DNA of 64,000 bases from Apiosordaria backusii (taxonomy: Eukaryota; Ascomycota; Sordariomycetes; Sordariales; Lasiosphaeriaceae), in contig JAUKTV010000004.1 in NCBI GenBank assembly GCA_030549205.1, positions 806,001-870,000 of the forward strand, written 5' to 3'. The position numbers and the translations under genes were made by a program. Below the pieces are notes generated by a model, which was given only the letters and a program-made list of their open reading frames with translations, did not search any database and was not told where the DNA came from. Positions 10,088 to 22,007 of this stretch are shown in pieces; the stretch's first letter is position 1, and each line of letters opens with the position of its first letter.

Positions 10088-13000
10088 CTACGCCCTCCCC
10101 TCGCCCCCATTCCGTATAGCTATCCTCTCCTCCGCCGCCTCCGCCGCTAAAAACCCCCTCGTCACCGGATTCTCCACCAGTCTTCTATCCCCTCCTCCTC
10201 CCCCTTGCTGCTGTCCTCGCTTCAAATGCCCAAACAAACAACTCCACAAATCCTTCTCATCCACCACCTCCCCGGCAATAACCCCATCCCTCCCCATCAA
10301 CCTCCCCAGCTTCGCCTGCTGCATCTCGAGACTATTCGCCTCTTCCAGATCATCCACCACCACGTCCTTTTCTTTACCTTTCCCATTACTCTCTCGTGTC
10401 CCGTTCTTCTTCCCCTGACCGAGATGCTCAAGCCTGCGTTTCACACTCAAATCATATATCCCCTCCTCTACCGTTCCCTCCACCAGATATAGCCACACCG
10501 TCGTCTCTTGTTCTTGCCCAATCCTGTCTACTCTTGCTATCGCTTGGAGTTCGAGAGCAGTATTGAGGATTGGTTCACAAAGAAAAACGTGGCTGGCGTT
10601 GACGAGATTGAGACCAGATGAGTGGGCGCGGGCGGAGAGGAGGAAGACTTCAAGGCTGGGGTCGGATTTGAAAGAGGAGATGCCGTTGGGCTTGTCGAAG
10701 GAGGTGTACCCGATTTGGTACCTCTTGAATGCCAAGGCAAGGACCTCGAGGAATTCTTTGTATTGAGAGAACACAATTGATTTCGCGCCGGGGTCGGAAC
10801 TACGAAGCCAGAGGAGGTGCCGGAGGAGGGTGTCGACTTTTGTGGTGTAGGTCGGTCCGGAGGAGGGGAGGTCGATGGATTTGATTTGGGAGAGCTTTTC
10901 GGGGTTGAAGGCGGAGTAGATGGTGGTCGTTGTGGGGGTTGGTTTGGATGAGCCGGTGGGGGATGAGGGGAGTTTGTCGTTGGGATTAGAAGACGAGACA
11001 GGAGCTGTTGCTGACTCTGGATGGAGTTTGAGTTCTTGTGGCTTGAGGGTTATGTCATGGAGGTTGTTGGAATTGAGCTGTTTCTTGCAGACGGGGCATT
11101 TCCGGTGGGCTTTCCACCATAGAGTGATGCATTCTTTGCAGAATTGATGCCCGCATACTGTCAAGACGCCGATCGAGAAGGTAGACTGGCAGATGATGCA
11201 AGTTTTGGACTCTTCGGAGCCGGATTCAGTTTCTTTGAGGTGGATTACTGTTGATTGTGTTAGCTACGCCTTCGACCACACTGTTGATGAATGAACTTAC
11301 GGTATCTGTGTTTGGCTTCAGCAGCTGCGAGCTTTCCTTGCAAAGTCCGCTCCTGCTTGTCTGCTGTCTGTAGTGCTGACCGAAGCGCTGCCTCTTCTCT
11401 AGAACCCTCATAATCACCAACCATGTCAGAAACCTCTTGGAGCTGGCGGTAGAACTCCAATCGAGCATTGAGCGTGTCCATGCACTTTTCTGTTTCCTTC
11501 TCCATGGATGCAACAGCCTTAGCCTGGTCAGTCTGGTGGCTTGTGGTCGACTTGAGCAAAGCATTGGCAATCTCAAGCTCGGCTGCAGCCCTTGAACTTC
11601 CTGCAGCTGCGTCTTGCCTCAGCTTCAGAGTCAACCCTCGCAGCTCTGACACCACCCCTCTCAACGAACTGAGTGCCTGCCCTTCAACGAAGGGTGGCTT
11701 GATGGCTTCCCTCACAGCTAGAAGTTGGAGAAGCTTCTCAGGGAACGGGCCATCTCCGTTCGCCGCCATACGAGCAGCTACCTTCGTCTCGTGTTCTACG
11801 AGAAAGTTCTTTTGCCCGGTTACTGCTGCTGACCGGTCCGCAAGGGCTGTGCGAAGGACCTGGAGATAGACGAGGATCTCATCCTGGAGTTTAGTCGACT
11901 GCTCATACTCCTCACCGGTGACTTCGTCGTTATCTTCGTCAACGAGCGGTTTGAGAAGCAGTTGGATGATATGCTCTCGCCAGTCATCCAGCTGGTTTGC
12001 TTGCTCATCCAGAGCTCCGCCAATATCTGTGAGAGCTTCCACGATCCTGTTTGTCTCGAGCCCCGACTGACTCGGAGGCTTGAACTCGGGTATCTCGGCG
12101 AACCTTTGTTCGGCAGCCCGATGAGCTAGATGCTCCATCAACTTAGTAGCCTTTTTGTGACTCTATAATTTGAGTTAGCTAAGAACTGCCCATTCAACCA
12201 AACACATAGGGCTCAATAGAACTAACCTCCTGGAGGATCTCCTTTCTGATCTTTTTAGCACTGTCATAGCTTTCCACCTCAAGTTTCTCCAGCTCTTTGA
12301 ACTCATCGGAGTCTTTTACCGTCAACGTTTCGTCGGTCTTGATAGTGAAGTACGCATTGCCACAGAAGAACACAGCAGTGTGCTGTATCTCCAAAGCAGA
12401 ACGCAGCCGGCGTCGAGCCTCGCCAACTTGAGCAGACCCCAAATCATCACGCTCAGTTTCGTCGCTCTCGTCGTCGTCGTCGTCATCATCATCATCATGG
12501 TCGCTACGTGGTGTTGACTTATTATTCTTCTGCGCGTTGCGTGCTTCTCGCTGAGCTCCCTCTAGTTGTTGGCGGCATTCCGCTACCCACCCGGTGGCCT
12601 TCTCCAGTACCTCCTTCCACAAAGATAATGCATCCTTGACTCGCCTCTGGCACGCTAAGATTTGTCCACGAGCCAATTGCCAGGTAAGAAGGGTGCGTTG
12701 GTCGGTTCTCATGGCTGCCTCACTTTGCTCCAACATGGCGCCCAATACTTCCATCACGGTCCGCATTGGCGCAGACTTCTGTCCCAGGGCTCGACGATTC
12801 CGACTTCCTACTTCAGGGTGCAATGCTGTCTGACGAAGTCGGTCGAGGGCTATTCTCATGGCACTCTGCACAGCAGGATCCCCGGGGTCCCAGTCATCAC
12901 TTAGCGGACTACCCTGAGGATCTAAGCCGCATGTTGCCGCAAGCTCTTCGAAAAGACTCTGATAGTGTTGCTCTTCAACAGCAGTGAAAGGCATCGTGAT

Positions 13001-14785
13001 AACATAACGTTTCTGAGGTGGGATGCTGATCTCGCTCTTGACCATGGCCTTGGTGTGGCGCATGGAGAGAGACCGAAACAGCTCCCGGAACGACTGCTTA
13101 TCCCGCGTGGTGAGGAGATTCCACACCTTGCCGGGATGTGCAAACAAGTCGTAGCGAAGGAACAGAAGAAGGCCCCGAAGATCCTTCTGGATGTCGTCCT
13201 TCACTGGCGTACCCGTCACTCCCCATGCATTGAGCCGAGGGATTCGGCGAGCCAGTTGTGCTGCGTTCGTACTCCAATTCTCCACCATTTGAGCCTCGTC
13301 GATACAAACTCGCCACCAGGAAACTTGAACAAGCGGGGATTTGACCGATTCATATTGCTTCGCATTTCGCATTGATCGTCCCGGCTCGTCAGATGCTGCC
13401 CAAATCTCGGTCCTCAGCACCTCGTATGTAGTGACTATAACGTCCTGCTGAGCCAGATACTCTGCCGACAATTCTTGGCCTTCTTTGGTTGCTTTTCTGA
13501 TTCCAGGGTAAAACAAGACGTTAATTGTAGGTGCGTGGCGTCTGATTTCTGAAAGCCATTGATCGAGCAGCGTAGTAGGCGTGACGATCAGCGTGGCCGA
13601 TGATGCAAGTAGCTCCCGGCCAAGAAAGTGGTCAAAAACCATGACACTGGTGTCGGGACGTGGGTGCAGAAGCATCAGGCTAATGACTTCCAGAGTCTTC
13701 CCCAGGCCCATTTCCTCAGCAAGAATGCCGCCCGGGGGACCCTCCAGGGCGTGAAATAAATCAGGATCTGTCGTGATAGCACCGAGGAGAGGGCTCAGAT
13801 AGAATGTGTTCCCATCGACATCTTGGGCCTTTGACCAAGATATTGGTAACTCTGTCGAGTCCGAGGATGGACATGGCACAACACCACCCTCACCGTTGTG
13901 TGCCTCTTGAGACCACTGCACACCTTCTCGCTTGAGGAGCCACTGCACAGCTCTTCGCTGAAAGGGATATAGTTTAGCTTCCAACCGCGGCACCTTCATA
14001 CCGGAGACCTCCGCATCAAATGTGCGCTTGTCAGGGACATATGCAGCTTCATAAAAGTCTTGAGGCGACCATGACAACAACGTTGATTTGTCTTTCGGTA
14101 ACGCCAGCTCTGGATACCAGGTCGCAACCACGATATTTCGCAGTGTCTCCTGTGGCGAGGTGGCTGCCTTTTTGCTGCTCCAAACAGTTACTTGTTCATT
14201 CCATCTGATCTCAAGCGAAAGATCAAGGCTGATTCCTGGTCCATGCCGCTGGACAGACATTTCGACAGCGGCCCATATACATCCCTCATCACCCGGATCG
14301 ACGCCCTGAGTCTGAGCAACAGTCAACGCTGCTCTCAGCGTTGGAGAAAGCGTGCCATCTTGCAGAGGAAATGAGAGATAAAAGTTCGAGTCGCGAGACT
14401 TCATCCGAGGTCTGATTACCAGTTGAAAATCGGACGAAGGGACGAGGAAGTTGGATGAATCGGCAGGGCAGACCTGCAATGCGACAATGTTGCTTGCATC
14501 TCGGGATGTGACCAGTTCACCGTAGTCAAATCCAGGCGCTTCGGGTATGGGAAGTGATAGATATTCCCGTGCTACGGTAACCACACCGTGACCCGATGTC
14601 TTGACCCGTTTCGCAGGATGCTCTGAGTCTTGTTGAGGCAATGATGCCGGAAGGGGGACAGACTGAAATTGCTTCAGAAATGCTGCGATACTGTCGCCTT
14701 CGGTGGCAGCATCTTCCGCAACTGATGGCTTTCTCGATCGCCTAGCCGCCAAGCTTTGCGCCCTTCTAGTTGCCTTGGAAGGCAT
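10088..14785 (-). CDS. SNF2-family ATPase with RING finger, SHPRH/Irc20 type
   Basis: Three exons: 14785-12227, 12162-11301 and 11247-10088, with phases agreeing, give about 1,526 residues. The start is ATG 14785; the longer open frame begins only with TTG. The protein is a predicted nuclear DNA translocase and E3 ubiquitin ligase, like human SHPRH and yeast Irc20. The SNF2 N-lobe has EEMGLGKTLEV (near residue 358) and the DEAH-box position reads CIDEAQMV (near 498). A long helical linker follows, with an acidic aspartate run near 770. The RING finger is CIIC...CGHQFCKEC...CPVC at about 1157-1198, read only when intron 2 is removed. The C-lobe has KSIVFSQYKEF and ARVDRIGQEQET. The RING placed between the two helicase lobes is the family hallmark. 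Family assignment is strong; which of the paralogous SNF2-RING subfamilies is less certain. Confidence 0.88.
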
Positions 14786-15654
14786 CCTTCCAAGATGAGC
14801 AAGGTGATTCAAGCTGCCAGCTCACTCCTACATGAGAATGGCGCAATCCCTTAGTCAATATGTGATGTGTCTTGAGTTCTTATGCAATATCAGACCTTAC
14901 GCCAGGTCAGCGACATGATGAGCATATAGAGCGGCGGGTTTCTGAGCTTACGTATAAACGGCTTGTTGTGGCCAGCTCGAATGTCCTCAACGCGATGCCT
15001 AGGTATCAAGGCAATTCTGATTACCTATGCGAGAGCAACTGTTGCCCCTCAGTTTTAAGGAAGGTTAAAAGTGAGATAAAATTCGATTGCCAAGTTGATA
15101 TTGCCTTTCAACTGACATGCATGTACAACTGGCGAGGACAGCTCTCACGATGCGGTGGTAGGATGGATGAAAACGCCGAGTATTGAAGGCGCCTGGATGA
15201 AGAAAGAGTATGCAGGATTTGGAGGACTGTTGGGTCAAACGGGGAAGGCATGGCAGGTCGAGGGGGCGGTTGCTTATAAGTGCCATATCAGTCCTAGTGG
15301 TTGAATGACAGCCTTGCAAGTGGACGACCCACCATAAGTTGAGTTGCGAGCTTGATGATTGGCTAATGTTTTGACCCCTCCAAACCAGTTCGTTGTGCTT
15401 CGATCGGATAATGGTCTGTGCACCGGGACCCTGCATGCTGTTGAACGGAAAAACTTTTGACTCCTTGGAGCGTATTCAACGAGGTGCGGAAGCGATTGAC
15501 TGCCGCCAAAGGACCCTTGAGGCTATCTTGACCTGGCGTGACCACCTACCACAACCGAATGTCAGGAGGAGTTGTTCCACAGGTTAGTTCTACTGCCGCT
15601 GCAGGCCTCTGGAATACTACGAACCAGTTCGATCTGACCATCTCCGCAGCGCAC
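14786..15654. other. Divergent promoter region, SHPRH-like / mS41
   Basis: No gene recognised. An in-frame ATG at 15559 could extend mS41 upstream by 32 codons, but the extension lacks presequence character, and the GTTAGT at 15582 could be a 5' UTR donor. Confidence 0.35.
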
Positions 15655-16401
15655 ATGAATTCGCTACGACTCCATTCTGCCTTCGGGCTCCTACTCCGAC
15701 CTACCGCCGCTGCTCCGGTTGGTGTTTCGACCAGTGTCCACAGACTCAGAGCGTTCTCTGCGACAACATCCTCACAATCCGCCCAGGCCCCCCCATCACC
15801 GGCCCCAAAACCCAAGATCTGGATCCCGAATCCTACGCCATTCGTCCCGAATGTTAAGACCTTCCTCACCCTGATCGGTCGCGATCTCAAGTCACACGCC
15901 TCCAAATTTCCCTCATGGGATTCCCTTTTCAGCTTAAGTTCCGAACAGTTGAAAGAGCTCGGTCTGGAACCACCACGCACACGGCGGTATCTGCTACGGT
16001 GGAGGGAAAAGTTTGTGCGAGGGGAGTACGGCATCGGCGGTGATCTGAAGTACGTCAAGAAGGGCAAAGCGATTTTGAAGCTGGTGGAGAAAGTCAAGAG
16101 CCAAGAGCTGAGGTTACGATATGTGGTCAACGTGCCCGAGGGTAAAGAGGTGGATGACCTCCCACTCAGCCAACAGGTCAGGGCGAAGGGCTTCAAGGTT
16201 CGGGGGATCGACAGGATTACTGGCCCACATGTTCTGCCGCTGAAGGGCGGCAGGGCAGCAATGATTCAGGTGACGGAGGGCATGTGGGAAGACAAGAGAG
16301 GACACAAGGTTGACGGTGGTGAGAGAAGACGGGCCGAGGTCCGCTTCAAGCGGGGTGTTGCCGAGCGGAAGGCTCGGAGAGAGGCCCAGGGACTCTATTA
16401 A
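15655..16401 (+). CDS. Small mitoribosomal subunit protein mS41 (Fyv4, IGR motif)
   Basis: Single exon from ATG 15655 encoding 248 residues. The first 40 residues are rich in R, S, A and L with no acidic residues, a typical mitochondrial presequence. The core carries FLTLIGR at residues 70-76, the IGR motif that names the family, followed by a SAM-like helical region with LKELGLEPPRTRRYLLRW. The C-terminal half is basic and continues to RRAEVRFKRGVAERKARRE. In yeast Fyv4/mS41 is a component of the mitochondrial small ribosomal subunit. Two upstream in-frame ATG/GTG codons exist; the chosen start is preferred because the presequence begins there. It is followed by a long region with no recognised gene. 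Confidence 0.85.
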   Translation: MNSLRLHSAFGLLLRPTAAAPVGVSTSVHRLRAFSATTSSQSAQAPPSPAPKPKIWIPNPTPFVPNVKTFLTLIGRDLKSHASKFPSWDSLFSLSSEQLKELGLEPPRTRRYLLRWREKFVRGEYGIGGDLKYVKKGKAILKLVEKVKSQELRLRYVVNVPEGKEVDDLPLSQQVRAKGFKVRGIDRITGPHVLPLKGGRAAMIQVTEGMWEDKRGHKVDGGERRRAEVRFKRGVAERKARREAQGLY

Positions 16402-18922
16402 GAGCGTCACTTTTTTAATGATGCGTCTACCACAGTAGATGGATGGTTCTGAGCGACGGTGGGTTTGAGAGATCTGTCAGCTACAGCGACTGCGTCCCAT
16501 CACCATTTGTAAAACTTGTACATTAATAGAATTTGGACATTCTATACCCAACCGCCAATGGCCTGTCTCTGTTGGATATCATATGGTTTCATGATGACTC
16601 GAGGGTGGGAATTGGTTTGCTAACTGGGACCATGATAGGGCTTGATATTGTCTTTGAACAGAGGGTTCCAGTGCTGATGAGGGAGTCCGAAGTATTAATA
16701 ATGCGAAAAGGGTTATGAATGCAACAAAATATGGAAATGTCAGTGCGATCTACCATTCCAGCATTTTGCCAAAAGGGCTTCAACAGCACCTTCCGCATTT
16801 GAACCACGGGGGCGCGAATGCTGGTGGCGCCGGTGTCCCGAGGAGGAGCACGGGAAGCTTGACCAAGCTGCTTTCCACTGCACTGTCAGCGTTTACTAAT
16901 GGGCCATGGAGGGGTCTCGGAACCCCAATTAACTCAAACAGGAAGCACACTGCAACGTCAGGTCCAAAAACACACCAATCCACCAGTCTTCCAGGCTTCA
17001 GAAACAAAAAAGACGCCGTGATGAGGCCGAACACGAAATAACTGGTGATTATCCACGAGAAGAAAGAGGATACTTAAATCCTGGCGGCCGCACCGCAGGG
17101 CTGAGCAAGTGTTTTGCGACCTGCGACCTACGGCGACACCAGGCAGCAAGAAAATGCACCTTCAGGTACATACAACGCTCATTGCCAGCCATATAAAAGA
17201 CGTTTCGACCCGACTTGCAATGACTTACGCGGCCAGTCTTGACCATCCGACTTTGCTTCGTCGTCCGCCATCGTCACCGTCGCCAATCTCTTTTGCTCGT
17301 CAGGACCGCTATTTACACTAACTGACGTAACATGTCGAGTCATGGGGGATCGAACCCCGAGGGTTGCAGGCAGCAGGCAGGCAGCAGCACCCATTCCCCG
17401 ACCGATCTCGCAACCACTTGCCTTCACACTGGATCAGCAAGCAAATGAATCAACCATCAACTGGAGTCCTGTTACGAGAGGGGGTGTGAAAATTCCCGTC
17501 GGCCATAATGAGGAACTTGGACGAAGCTGGGTTGGAAATCTGGTTGCCATCATTTCGAACGCCGCGAGCTAATCCTCTTCCGGATACATCTGCACGCTTC
17601 TCGAGGTTGCAACGCAAAGTGGTATCGAGCTTCAAGAGTGACCAGGAGAGAGAAACAGGATGGAGTGAAGTTTTTGGCGAGCTCATAGTCGGATCATGGG
17701 AAGTACCGCACACGGCAAAGAGGCAACGATTTGCACCTACGATACGACCAGACATGCCGGTATACGGATACAAATCGATTAGGAAAACGGGATTACCGGT
17801 CAACGAGATTACATTGCTTCTTCTGGGCATCGAGAGGAGGACCAAACAGAGACGCTGAATCTATTCGGTCCCAACCTTCGGTCGAATGCCAACGACTGTT
17901 TCTGGCCATGGACTTTCTTTCCCCCGCGTACCTGCATATTGGGGGGTTAGTTCTATCCATGGAACTTCGGGCCATCGCCAAATTTTTCGCCGCAGGATGC
18001 CCACTTTTAAGACACCTTTAGGATCAGAGCGTTCGGTGACCGGAACAGTAAAGTATCTCTTTCTTGAGGGTGTCTGCTAATCTACACAGGCCCATGCGAA
18101 GGAAACTTGCTTCGGGATACAGTCTATCCGACTGAGCTATTATTCATCTGGAGTTGATGAAATGGTTACATCACAGCGAATACTACAGAGACGGCGAGAT
18201 TGGAGATATCAGTTGAGGTTTGGGGCAGGACCATTCCCGTTGAGGCTGTGGGTGCACCGGTACCTGATTGAAAGCAGCCATCGTGCTCTTGGAGGTGTGG
18301 GCAGGCTTGCGGAGAAGTCGGACGGGGATGCGGACGGAACAACACACCCCTGAAGCTTTTCGACGGCGGACCATCATTTGTCCAGCACGTCACCATTCTG
18401 GGCCGTCGACAAGCAGGTTGTACGCAAGACATAGCCAGGTTCGATTTTGATGCGGGAGGACGGCGAGGATATTCTTCTTTCGGTGAAGTTGACTCTTTTG
18501 CTGCTAAACTTGTCTGTGCGGCTGAAAATCAAGCACCGTCAAGTCTCGGGGTTGAGTGAGGTCTAAGCCCCAAAGAGCAGAAACTCCACTTGAGATCAGA
18601 GAGCGGGTGGATCGGGGGACGGACGGCCTTGCTTCGGGTGGCTTGTTGGGCGTCTGCGGAAAACTGCCGCCACAACCGTTGAGAGTTGCATTCACACTTC
18701 TGCGCCGCCCCAGGTCTTGGCAAGCTATCGGCTGTCGCTTCGCCGCTTCGGCTGCCCGACTTCTCCTCGGGCGGAAGCAGTGAACATCTCAAGTCACGGA
18801 GCAATAGCTCTGTTGCTCTTCCGAATTGGGGTTGTTGGGTTGTCTCTAAATGGCATCTTGGTATGCCTGGTAGGTAAGCAAAGCCACTTTGAAGCTGTCA
18901 TACTAACGTCAACCGCATGTAA

Positions 18923-18934
18923 GTGCCTAGGCAC
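18923..18934. repeat. 12-bp perfect palindrome GTGCCTAGGCAC
   Basis: The palindrome follows a TACTAAC word at 18901 and flanking GTAGGT/GTAAGC words, an intron-like arrangement without a recognised exon on either side. It is short enough to occur by chance. Confidence 0.4.
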
Positions 18935-20805
18935 GTAGGGTAACAAGCGGATTCTCATGGCACATTACCACGATCATTCTGCTTGCTATCGTTATCATTA
19001 TCAAGGCTATACTATCCAATCAAATCATATTCACAATACTGCCATTTTCATCAACTTGCTTTCTGTGAACATGGTGTAAGTGCGGGGTGTCTCGTGCACA
19101 AGACAAGGGATCCCGTCTACCCCTTGGCGCACAGATAAATTTAGACAAGTTCCAGCTGAAATCGGTCTAGTGTTGCTCCGTTTCGCCTTCATTTTTCACC
19201 GGGGGTCGCCAATTGAGACAGATCTTCATGTCTTGTGAGAGAGCGGGGGGGTATTCAGTTCTGAATCATATTCATGCGTGGTAATGAAGAGCGGTCAAAA
19301 ACATGCCTCCACGTGAGTCCGTGTCTCGATACAAGCGAAGAAGAGAAGTCATTCCCAAGTATGCGCTACTGGCAAGCCAGCCAATCCCGTGTCAAGGAAG
19401 TAGGTTCCTAACCATTGGAAACGCACCAATTCTCGTATCACCTGGGGGAGGGGCAGGGCCACTGCTGGGAAGGATGGGATTGTGTCAACCCCCCGCGCAG
19501 ATATTGGATGAATGGTATGGTAGGTATGGTCCTGTTAATCAATCGCCTTGCTTGGGAAGAGTGGGATGCCCCACTGATGCCTGCCTCACCTTTGTCACTT
19601 GTCTAAAAGACTGTCATGGCGTGCCACGCATACCAGCTTCAAGAAAAGAACAGAAATGGGCATCAAGTTGAACACTCGGCAAGAAAATCGCATGAATCTC
19701 CTCCCAAGCTGTTCACTGTAACACAAAAAAGATCTAATTCAGGAAACATGAACGACGTCGGCGGCGACCGGCCACCTTTACAGACATGATGTTTGCCAAG
19801 TTCGATTGGACGGGAAAGGCTTCAGCTGAAGACAACGGTCCGCTCCCCGAAAGTCAAACATTGTTTCTTTCTCTCCCTCCCTGGTTAGGTCACGGCATTG
19901 GGCCTGTGTCTCGCGGATGGCGGACGACGGGAAGGATGACCATCTTCTCGGACCCATTCAAGCGGCCTGACTCTAAGTCTGTCTTTTTTGGCATGATTTG
20001 TTCTGGATTTAGAAAAACAAAAAAACCCATGTCAATGTTTCCATCTCAACGAGAACAGATCTTCTTTTTTGCGAGACCCGAGCTATCCTATCCTATCCCA
20101 TTGCAACCCACCGCTTGGCCCATGGCGATCATTTGATGTGACGACGGGGTTTCTCCGGCAGTCCGCAGAAAGAATAGAAGCCAAAGATTGTTCTTCTCGT
20201 CCCCATTTGCCCTTGAAGTTCGCTTGTTGGTGGCAGTGCTTCTCGATGTTTAAGCTTATAATTCGCCCGGAGTAACTTGAGTGAACCGAGAGCTGTACAC
20301 ACCGACATCGCAATCGGGTTGCAGGGAAACGACGAGACATTTTCTCCATACTGGACTGGTGACAAACTAGCAAGTTGCCAAACTTGTCTGAAGCTAAGCG
20401 TTGCTAGTGTTGGCTACCACCCTCACCTCCCGATAAGTGCTATATCATGATCCACCTATAGGTGAAGAAGGTGACTGGGTGCTTCGTATTCCCGCGCGCA
20501 CCAACTCACACTTGCAAGGGGCACAAACGTTTACTGCGGTACTACTGCAAGGTTATAATAATGCCAAGATATATCTTGGAGGGAGATCTGCCTTCTGCAC
20601 AGTATTTTTTGTCTCAACGATTTGCCGTGGTAAAAGAGCCCCCAAATCTTACAGAAAGTCGATGCCCACGAGGCAAGGGCATTGCATCTATGCATCTTCT
20701 GTAGCACAAGACGGTGGGTGAGTGGTACGGGCTCGCCCAGCTTGAGATGGAAATTTTATGAGCCGCAAGGGCCGGCAACATGGGGTGGTAATTCTTTGTG
20801 ATACC

Positions 20806-20821
20806 ATGGGATGCATCCCAT
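20806..20821. repeat. 16-bp perfect palindrome ATGGGATGCATCCCAT
   Basis: A perfect palindrome without spacer, about 2.5 kb upstream of the bZIP gene. It could be a dimeric DNA-binding site. No second copy was noticed in the window. Confidence 0.55.
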
Positions 20822-21992
20822 TTCAAAACCAACGCCTGTGATCCCACAGCCTGGTCATTTCTGTGAGTTAATAACTGACGTCGTACTCGACGGCACAGAC
20901 ATATCTTGTCCCCCCAGCGAGACTCAGCTGCCGAACGTCAGAGTCACAATTGCAGAGGGTTGAGTGAAACTCCACAGTTATTATTGATCCTTCTCTCATG
21001 CATCCCAGACAGAAGAGAGAGGGATAGCAACTGACGAGGCTGTGGAAGAGAGCGGAAGCTGCACCACCGCACGGGCAGCTCACCTCACCAGATTCAGATG
21101 CATCATCTTGGTCACCGAATCGATCGGCCGGAAGGTTGGCCCGATGGGCTTCCGCAAGATGCCGTACCCTTTGGTTCCCATCTTTAGCAAAAAATGTCTC
21201 GCGGCAAAGAGCGAGACACATGGCAATCTCAATGCGGTTAACTCTCGCCATGGAAGCGACCTTGAGAGAGTTGTTGTGGTGTCGTTCAAACAGCGCTGCT
21301 GGGACCCCACTGCAGGTCCCGCTGCGCAACAACAACCACGGCCGGGGTCGCGAACGGCGGACCCAAGGTTTCCCTTGCGTTACCTACTAAGCTCCATCGG
21401 TACTAAGCCCCGCTAAATTGACTACAAATCTGGGGCTGTGATTGGTCGGCCGATACAATTACCAAATCTGCAACGGTCCTTCCACTTTCAACATCTTCCA
21501 TCGGCAGAAGAAGGCACACAGCTGCGAGTGATCTTGTTCCTGAGAGCTGCACGCGACCAAAAACGAAACCGAAAAGGGCTCTGCTTCTCGTTTTCTACAT
21601 GCCACGGCGAGAGAGTCATCTTCTGACGCGTGCTATCAGGCTGCCACTGAAGTCGCTTCACCGGAGGCTGCCGTCAACGAGCTCTTTCTCCGGGTTTGGT
21701 GACCGAATGTGTGGGGGAAACTGCCTCTTGCCCACGACCCTGCCTCCCGCTCGGGGCATCCAGAAGGGGTCTTCTTCTCCACATTATTCCAGGTTGATGC
21801 TGGTCACTGATCAGCAACCCGCCGCTGCTGCACCACCGACCCTTTTTGAGTTTGCTCACTCTTCTCAATGCCCGCTTCTGCTTCGCCCTGATCTGGCAGT
21901 GAGATCCCTCAATGCCAGGTCTGGTCTCTTTTACGGGTCTCCCAAAGCCAAGTTCATTGGCGAGGAAACCTTGTTCTCATTTCTCCCATGAG

Positions 21993-22007
21993 GGCCAATG
22001 ATTGGCC
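21993..22007. promoter_or_regulatory. Back-to-back CCAAT boxes
   Basis: GGCCAAT and ATTGGCC are separated by one base, so a CCAAT box is present on each strand. Such sites can bind the fungal HAP/CBC complex. Another ATTGGTCGGCC lies at about 21441. Function is inferred only from the motif. Confidence 0.35.

Noticed and set aside
14786..14812. Longer N-terminus for the SHPRH-like protein
   Set aside because: The upstream extension begins with TTG; the first ATG is at 14785.
17331..17360. tRNA-like B box (GGTTCGATCC) on the minus strand
   Set aside because: T-arm-like fragment only; no A box, no matching acceptor stem and no anticodon arm upstream.
18095..18150. tRNA D-arm-like GCTCAGTCGGATAG on the minus strand
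   Set aside because: No B box or acceptor stem at the right distance; a fragment or chance match.
18717..19080. Intron-like TACTAAC arrangement with hydrophobic frames on either side
   Set aside because: Several equally plausible donors and acceptors, no ATG, and hydrophobic frames follow simply from T-rich sequence.
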